Origin: Thiocapsa roseopersicina
Lineage (GTDB): Bacteria > Pseudomonadota > Gammaproteobacteria > Chromatiales > Chromatiaceae
DNA: 64,000 bases
Direction of reading: 5' to 3'
Assembly: GCF_900106925.1 (NCBI RefSeq)
Contig: NZ_FNNZ01000016.1
Span: 48,923-112,922, forward strand
Every line of letters begins with the position of its first letter. Within the stretch, counting starts at the first letter, position 1. Both the position numbers and the translations under genes were made by a program. Shown here piece by piece: positions 60,526 through 64,000 of the stretch. Below the pieces are notes generated by a model. That model saw only the letters and a program-made list of their open reading frames with translations. It ran no database searches and was not told the DNA's origin.

Positions 60526-61389
60526 ATGTCGAGACGAGGCCGTCACCGTCCGTCCATCGTCACCTGGCGCGAGTACCTCCGCCAAGTGTTCGATCATGAG
60601 GGGTTCCCGACGTTTCCCGATCTGAATCTGCTCGCCGAAGGAGACTCCTGGTTCACCATCAGTGGCTTACCCCCCTATAACCTCCTCTTCGAGCTTCGTT
60701 TCCGTAAGCACACCCGCATCGTCAACTGCGGCACGCCGGGCGACACCATCGTCAGCATGGCCAGCATTGCCCGAAGCCAGCAGCTGCGCGAGGCGCTCTC
60801 GCCGGGGATCAAGCGCTGGGATGCCATCCTCCTGAGCGGCGGCGGCAATGATTTGATCAACGCGGCCGGCAATATCGTTCTGCCCAAGAACAACCGGCCG
60901 ACCCATCCCGGCAACCCAGCCGACTTTTGCGACCAAGCGGCGCTCCAAGACCTGATCGAGGACGTCCAAGACGGATATCGGCGCATGGCCGCCATGCGCG
61001 ACGTCCCCGGCGGCCCGAGCCGCGGGGTGCCGATTCTCGCCCATACCTATGACTACGCCACGCCCCGCGACGCGCCGGCCATCTTCGGGAGCCTCGGTCC
61101 CTGGCTCCATCGGGCGTTCAACGATCGGGAGATTCCGCCTGAGGACCGGGTCGAGCTTGCCGACTGCCTTACCGATCGCTTGGCCAACGGACTCCTGGCG
61201 CTCACCGCCGGGTCGCATCGAATCCCCGATCTAATCGTGGTGGACACCCGCGGCACCCTGACCCGAGCCGCGCTCGGGCACCGCGGCGACAGCCACGACT
61301 GGCAGAACGAGATTCACCCCAACGGCGGCGGCTACGAGAAGCTCGCCAAGCGCATCGAGCCGGTCCTCGAGGGGCTGCTGGGTAACTGA
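60526..61389 (+). CDS. SGNH/GDSL-type hydrolase, 287 aa
   Basis: The SGNH blocks are visible: block I LLAEGDSWFTISG (GDSW with the nucleophilic Ser) near residue 38, block III LLSGGGNDLINAAGN near residue 107, and block V with SHDWQNEIHPNGGGY near residue 266 (catalytic His in EIHP). No signal peptide is seen. Substrates could be esters or lipids. The start at 60526 has AGGAGAG upstream. The next genes are on the same strand with gaps of 72 and 127 bp. Confidence 0.85.
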   Translation: MSRRGRHRPSIVTWREYLRQVFDHEGFPTFPDLNLLAEGDSWFTISGLPPYNLLFELRFRKHTRIVNCGTPGDTIVSMASIARSQQLREALSPGIKRWDAILLSGGGNDLINAAGNIVLPKNNRPTHPGNPADFCDQAALQDLIEDVQDGYRRMAAMRDVPGGPSRGVPILAHTYDYATPRDAPAIFGSLGPWLHRAFNDREIPPEDRVELADCLTDRLANGLLALTAGSHRIPDLIVVDTRGTLTRAALGHRGDSHDWQNEIHPNGGGYEKLAKRIEPVLEGLLGN

Positions 61390-61461
61390 CGGTGACGACA
61401 GCACGGGCGTGGCGCCGTGTTGCCCCCGGAGCCGAGGGCTCTTGCCGCGCACACCCCAGGG

Positions 61462-61854
61462 ATGAGCGTGCCCTCCAGCCTACCCGGCACCTACGCCGTA
61501 CTCCTTTCCCCGATCCATCAAGAACCGGTCCAGATCGGACGACTCGGAATCCTGATGCTGAGCACCGGTGTCTTCATCTACGTCGGCAGCGCGCTCGGCC
61601 CCGGCGGGATCGCCTCACGTTGCAGACACCACCAGCGGATCTCCACGTCCCCACACTGGCATTTGGATTATCTGAGACCCCACTGCGAGATCATCGGCTA
61701 CTGGATCGTCTACGGCACCGAACGACGCGAGCACGCCTGGGCACACGCCCTGGGCAGGCTCCCCGGAGTGCGTCGACCACTCCCCGGCTTCGGCTCAAGC
61801 GACTGCGATTGCCCGACACACCTGATCGAGCTGAACGCCGCACCGCAGCCCTAG
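61462..61854 (+). CDS. GIY-YIG-like protein, DUF123 family, 130 aa
   Basis: The start TYAVLLSPIHQEPVQIGRLG, the segment GVFIYVGSALGPGGIASRCR and HLDYLRPHCEIIGYWIVYGT recall DUF123. That is a small GIY-YIG-related nuclease family often found alone or fused to endonuclease III-type genes. The Y...YVGSA...R pattern includes the expected Tyr, Gly and Arg. Function is unknown. The conserved CDCPTHLIEL tail could bind a metal. The start at 61462 fits; the frame opens upstream. Confidence 0.78.
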   Translation: MSVPSSLPGTYAVLLSPIHQEPVQIGRLGILMLSTGVFIYVGSALGPGGIASRCRHHQRISTSPHWHLDYLRPHCEIIGYWIVYGTERREHAWAHALGRLPGVRRPLPGFGSSDCDCPTHLIELNAAPQP

Positions 61855-61981
61855 ACCTTGATACGCATCCTGGGACCAGGCACCGCGTGGTTTCCCGAGC
61901 TGCCATGATTCCGCCGACGTACCCCGATCCTCGGTGCGACCGATCCCGGCCAACGGCAGCCACCAACCGGATCAACGCCTC

Positions 61982-62266
61982 ATGACCAAGATTATCCTAC
62001 GCATCCCCGAGGGCGCCGAATGGCCGGTGATCGGCCGAAACCCGGAGAACGGCTCCCTGATCCTCCGGCCCGGCTTCCTGATCGAAGCAGCCGAGGCATC
62101 CGGTTGCACCTTGTACGAGGACGGCAGCAACCGACCGCTCTTCACGGAAGACATGATTGCTGCCCTGCTCCTGGAGTGGTATCGCGAACGTCGCCAGATG
62201 GGCGCCCCTGCTTGTCCGATCATGGAAGCGGTCATCCAGGAGGCGCGAAAAGAGTCCATGCACTGA
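61982..62266 (+). CDS. Hypothetical small protein, 94 aa
   Basis: The protein (MTKIILRIPEGAEWPVIGRN; ending in IMEAVIQEARKESMH) is soluble and has no recognised motif. It has good reading-frame properties but no strong ribosome site before 61982. It sits between the GIY-YIG-like gene and the poly-aspartate gene on the same strand. The 223-bp gap after it (62267-62489) has no gene I can support. Confidence 0.55.
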   Translation: MTKIILRIPEGAEWPVIGRNPENGSLILRPGFLIEAAEASGCTLYEDGSNRPLFTEDMIAALLLEWYRERRQMGAPACPIMEAVIQEARKESMH

Positions 62267-62489
62267 TCGCCTGCTCTCCCGCACGACCGCGATCAGATAG
62301 CCACCGGCGAGCACCGCGACGCCTGCTCGATCCTCCTCCCGATACCAGCCGCCCCCACCTGCGCACGCCGCACTCCGGTTCAGCCACCATTCAGGTTCGC
62401 CCGCGTAACCTTGCACCACCCCGGCGCGGGCACCACCCTCGCCACGACCGCACCACCCAACCGACGCTCGACTGACGGAGATCCGAGCC

Positions 62490-62936
<447 letters not shown>

Positions 62937-64000
62937 ACCCGGCCCTAATCACACCCGCCCGCTCTCCTGGCTTCAACGAATGAAGCGGTCGCGGCGAGCC
63001 TCGACCCGCCCTGATGGTCCACCGTGGCTGGTTCCCCGCAAGAGCGGCCGAAACCGGAGGGATTCTCAGCGGCGGTCTCGTCACGGCCAGTCGATAGCCT
63101 GCAACACCTTCCCGACCGAGACCCCGGCTCGTCCGGCGCACGCTCATCCCGATGCCACCCCGCCCCGCACCTCCGCACGGCACCGGGACAGGCAAACAAC
63201 GCCTGACCCGGCGCCGCGCTCCGGTCCGGGGCTCCTCAGTCCGGCGCACCCTCGTCAGATGAAGAGCGTGCCCCTGTCACCCGCCTTGCAGATCAGCACC
63301 CAACGGCGCCGCAGTCTGATTCGGGTGGTGGCGGCCCCGTCGGGCGCCGGCAAGGCGGGCGCCAGGGGCACGACCATGTGGACATCTCCCCCCCGGCCCC
63401 CGCTGGGGGTGGATCGAGCGTGGCCAACCGGCTCTTGGCACACGACGCCAACAGCCGGTTGGCCACGACCCGAGGATTTTCATGCGGGAGGGCCCGCACC
63501 CCGGCCCTGCGGGGTCGCTGCGCTCCAAAAGGTGCGTCTGCCCCCGCCGGGTCGTGCCCGGCAAACAACGCCGGTCACTCCTTTCCGGCGGGGGCAGCCG
63601 AGCCCGAGGATTTTGATGCCGGTGTGCGCACGCACGGCAGTGATCCTCGGTCCACCCTGCCGCGCCGAGGTCGGGTCGGCTCATCCGCGCGCGACTCGCC
63701 GCCCTGACGGGCGTCTCGCCGGGCGCGCGCAGCGTCGGCGCGGCTGATAGGTCCGCGAATCGGGCGCCCGGCTCCGACGCCGGGGTAACGAGTTAGCACA
63801 CCGCCGCGAAGACGGCTACGCCACTTCGCGGCGCATGCCCTCGGAGTGATGCAGACCGTCGGAGCAGGGCCGCTCTGCTCGGGTCTCCTAAAGTTTAGCG
63901 CGGGTTGAGTGCGGTCAGCGATTTTGATGGTTTCGCGATCAAGTTGCGTGATAGGGGTCGGCGAAGCGCTCCCCCGGTCTCGCGCGGCCGGGGTGTGGGC
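62937..64000. other. About 1.06 kb with no convincing gene, rich in dyads
   Basis: Several overlapping frames are open on both strands because of G+C bias. None has a recognisable domain, a ribosome site or a clear start. Inverted pairs stand out: 14 bp GTGGCCAACCGGCT/AGCCGGTTGGCCAC (63420-63433 and 63453-63466) and 13 bp CTGCCCCCGCCGG/CCGGCGGGGGCAG (63538-63550 and 63585-63597). A 9-bp pair GCCGCGAAG/CTTCGCGGC lies at 63803-63832. CGAGGATTTT occurs twice (63471-63480 and about 63604-63613). It could be the edge of an integrated element or a structured RNA. I cannot decide. Confidence 0.5.

Noticed and set aside
62980..63747. 255-codon plus-strand open frame and overlapping minus-strand frames
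   Set aside because: Pro/Arg/Thr-rich composition in several frames, no start signal and no domain; left as unassigned.
63795..63900. Integron attC-like site
   Set aside because: GTTAGCA and nearby hairpins look loosely similar, but there is no matched core pair or integrase.

Overview
The window is high-GC (roughly two-thirds G+C by eye), densely coded DNA from a gammaproteobacterium. A free-living, metabolically versatile group such as the Chromatiaceae (Thiocapsa-like purple sulfur bacteria) is my best guess. That guess rests on the gene mix (V-type ATPase, Bat operon, znu-zur with DUF2796, two-subunit pyruvate carboxylase, bacterial UPF0016 exporter). No photosynthesis or sulfur-oxidation marker lies inside the window, so genus-level placement is inference.

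Layout. 1-4.5 kb (minus): metallo-beta-lactamase-fold hydrolase, double-FtsX ABC permease, and a periplasmic adaptor cut by the window edge. 4.6-9.4 kb: fumC, a phospholipase-D-like protein, a beta carbonic anhydrase, rpmB-rpmG, then tRNA-Cys and tRNA-Leu(UAA). 9.4-14 kb (plus): a MacAB-like export system (adaptor, ATPase, two permeases). 14-22 kb (plus): a V-type ATPase operon in the unusual order B-D-I-K-E-(DUF2764-like)-A. 22-23.5 kb: thiopurine methyltransferase and an orphan LolD/MacB-type ATPase. 23.5-31.6 kb (minus): moxR-DUF58-DUF4381-batA-batB-batC-batD, tightly coupled by ATGA overlaps. 32-38.6 kb: IclR regulator, AAA/PD-(D/E)XK protein, an unknown membrane protein, an MNT/HEPN toxin-antitoxin pair, and a fused SpmAB-like membrane protein. 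39-43 kb: a phosphoketolase/transketolase-like enzyme with a four-carbon acid sugar kinase. 43.6-47.6 kb: two-subunit pyruvate carboxylase and a BON protein. 47.7-52.8 kb (minus): two MFS transporters, small membrane and lipoprotein genes, and a double-thioredoxin protein. 53-54.6 kb: a manganese-riboswitch-controlled UPF0016/MneA-type exporter and a dolichol/phytol-kinase-like protein. 55.5-59.1 kb: znuA-znuC-znuB-zur-DUF2796, a zinc uptake and control unit. 59.5-64 kb is a looser region: a degenerate potassium-channel-like protein, an SGNH hydrolase, a GIY-YIG-like protein, a poly-aspartate protein and about 1 kb without a convincing gene.

The most notable non-genic structure is a dispersed family of 83-86 bp intergenic elements. 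Each begins with TAAACCGCG(C/T)C or a close variant and ends with its reverse complement. I count about ten full or diverged copies plus one doubtful copy. They often occur in pairs separated by 20-23 bp of AT-rich DNA, and four lie almost end to end at 54613-54988. Differences at the ends are mostly compensatory (TGAACC with GGTTCA), which suggests the terminal pairing is maintained. Several copies supply the stop codon of the preceding gene or abut a start codon.

Other highlights are a sigma-70 promoter plus yybP-ykoY-type manganese aptamer at 52922-53080, a candidate FNR-type box at 51624-51635, and sodium-type ligands in the V-ATPase K ring. Metal homeostasis (Mn export, Zn uptake), ion-motive force (V-ATPase) and envelope export are the recurring functions.
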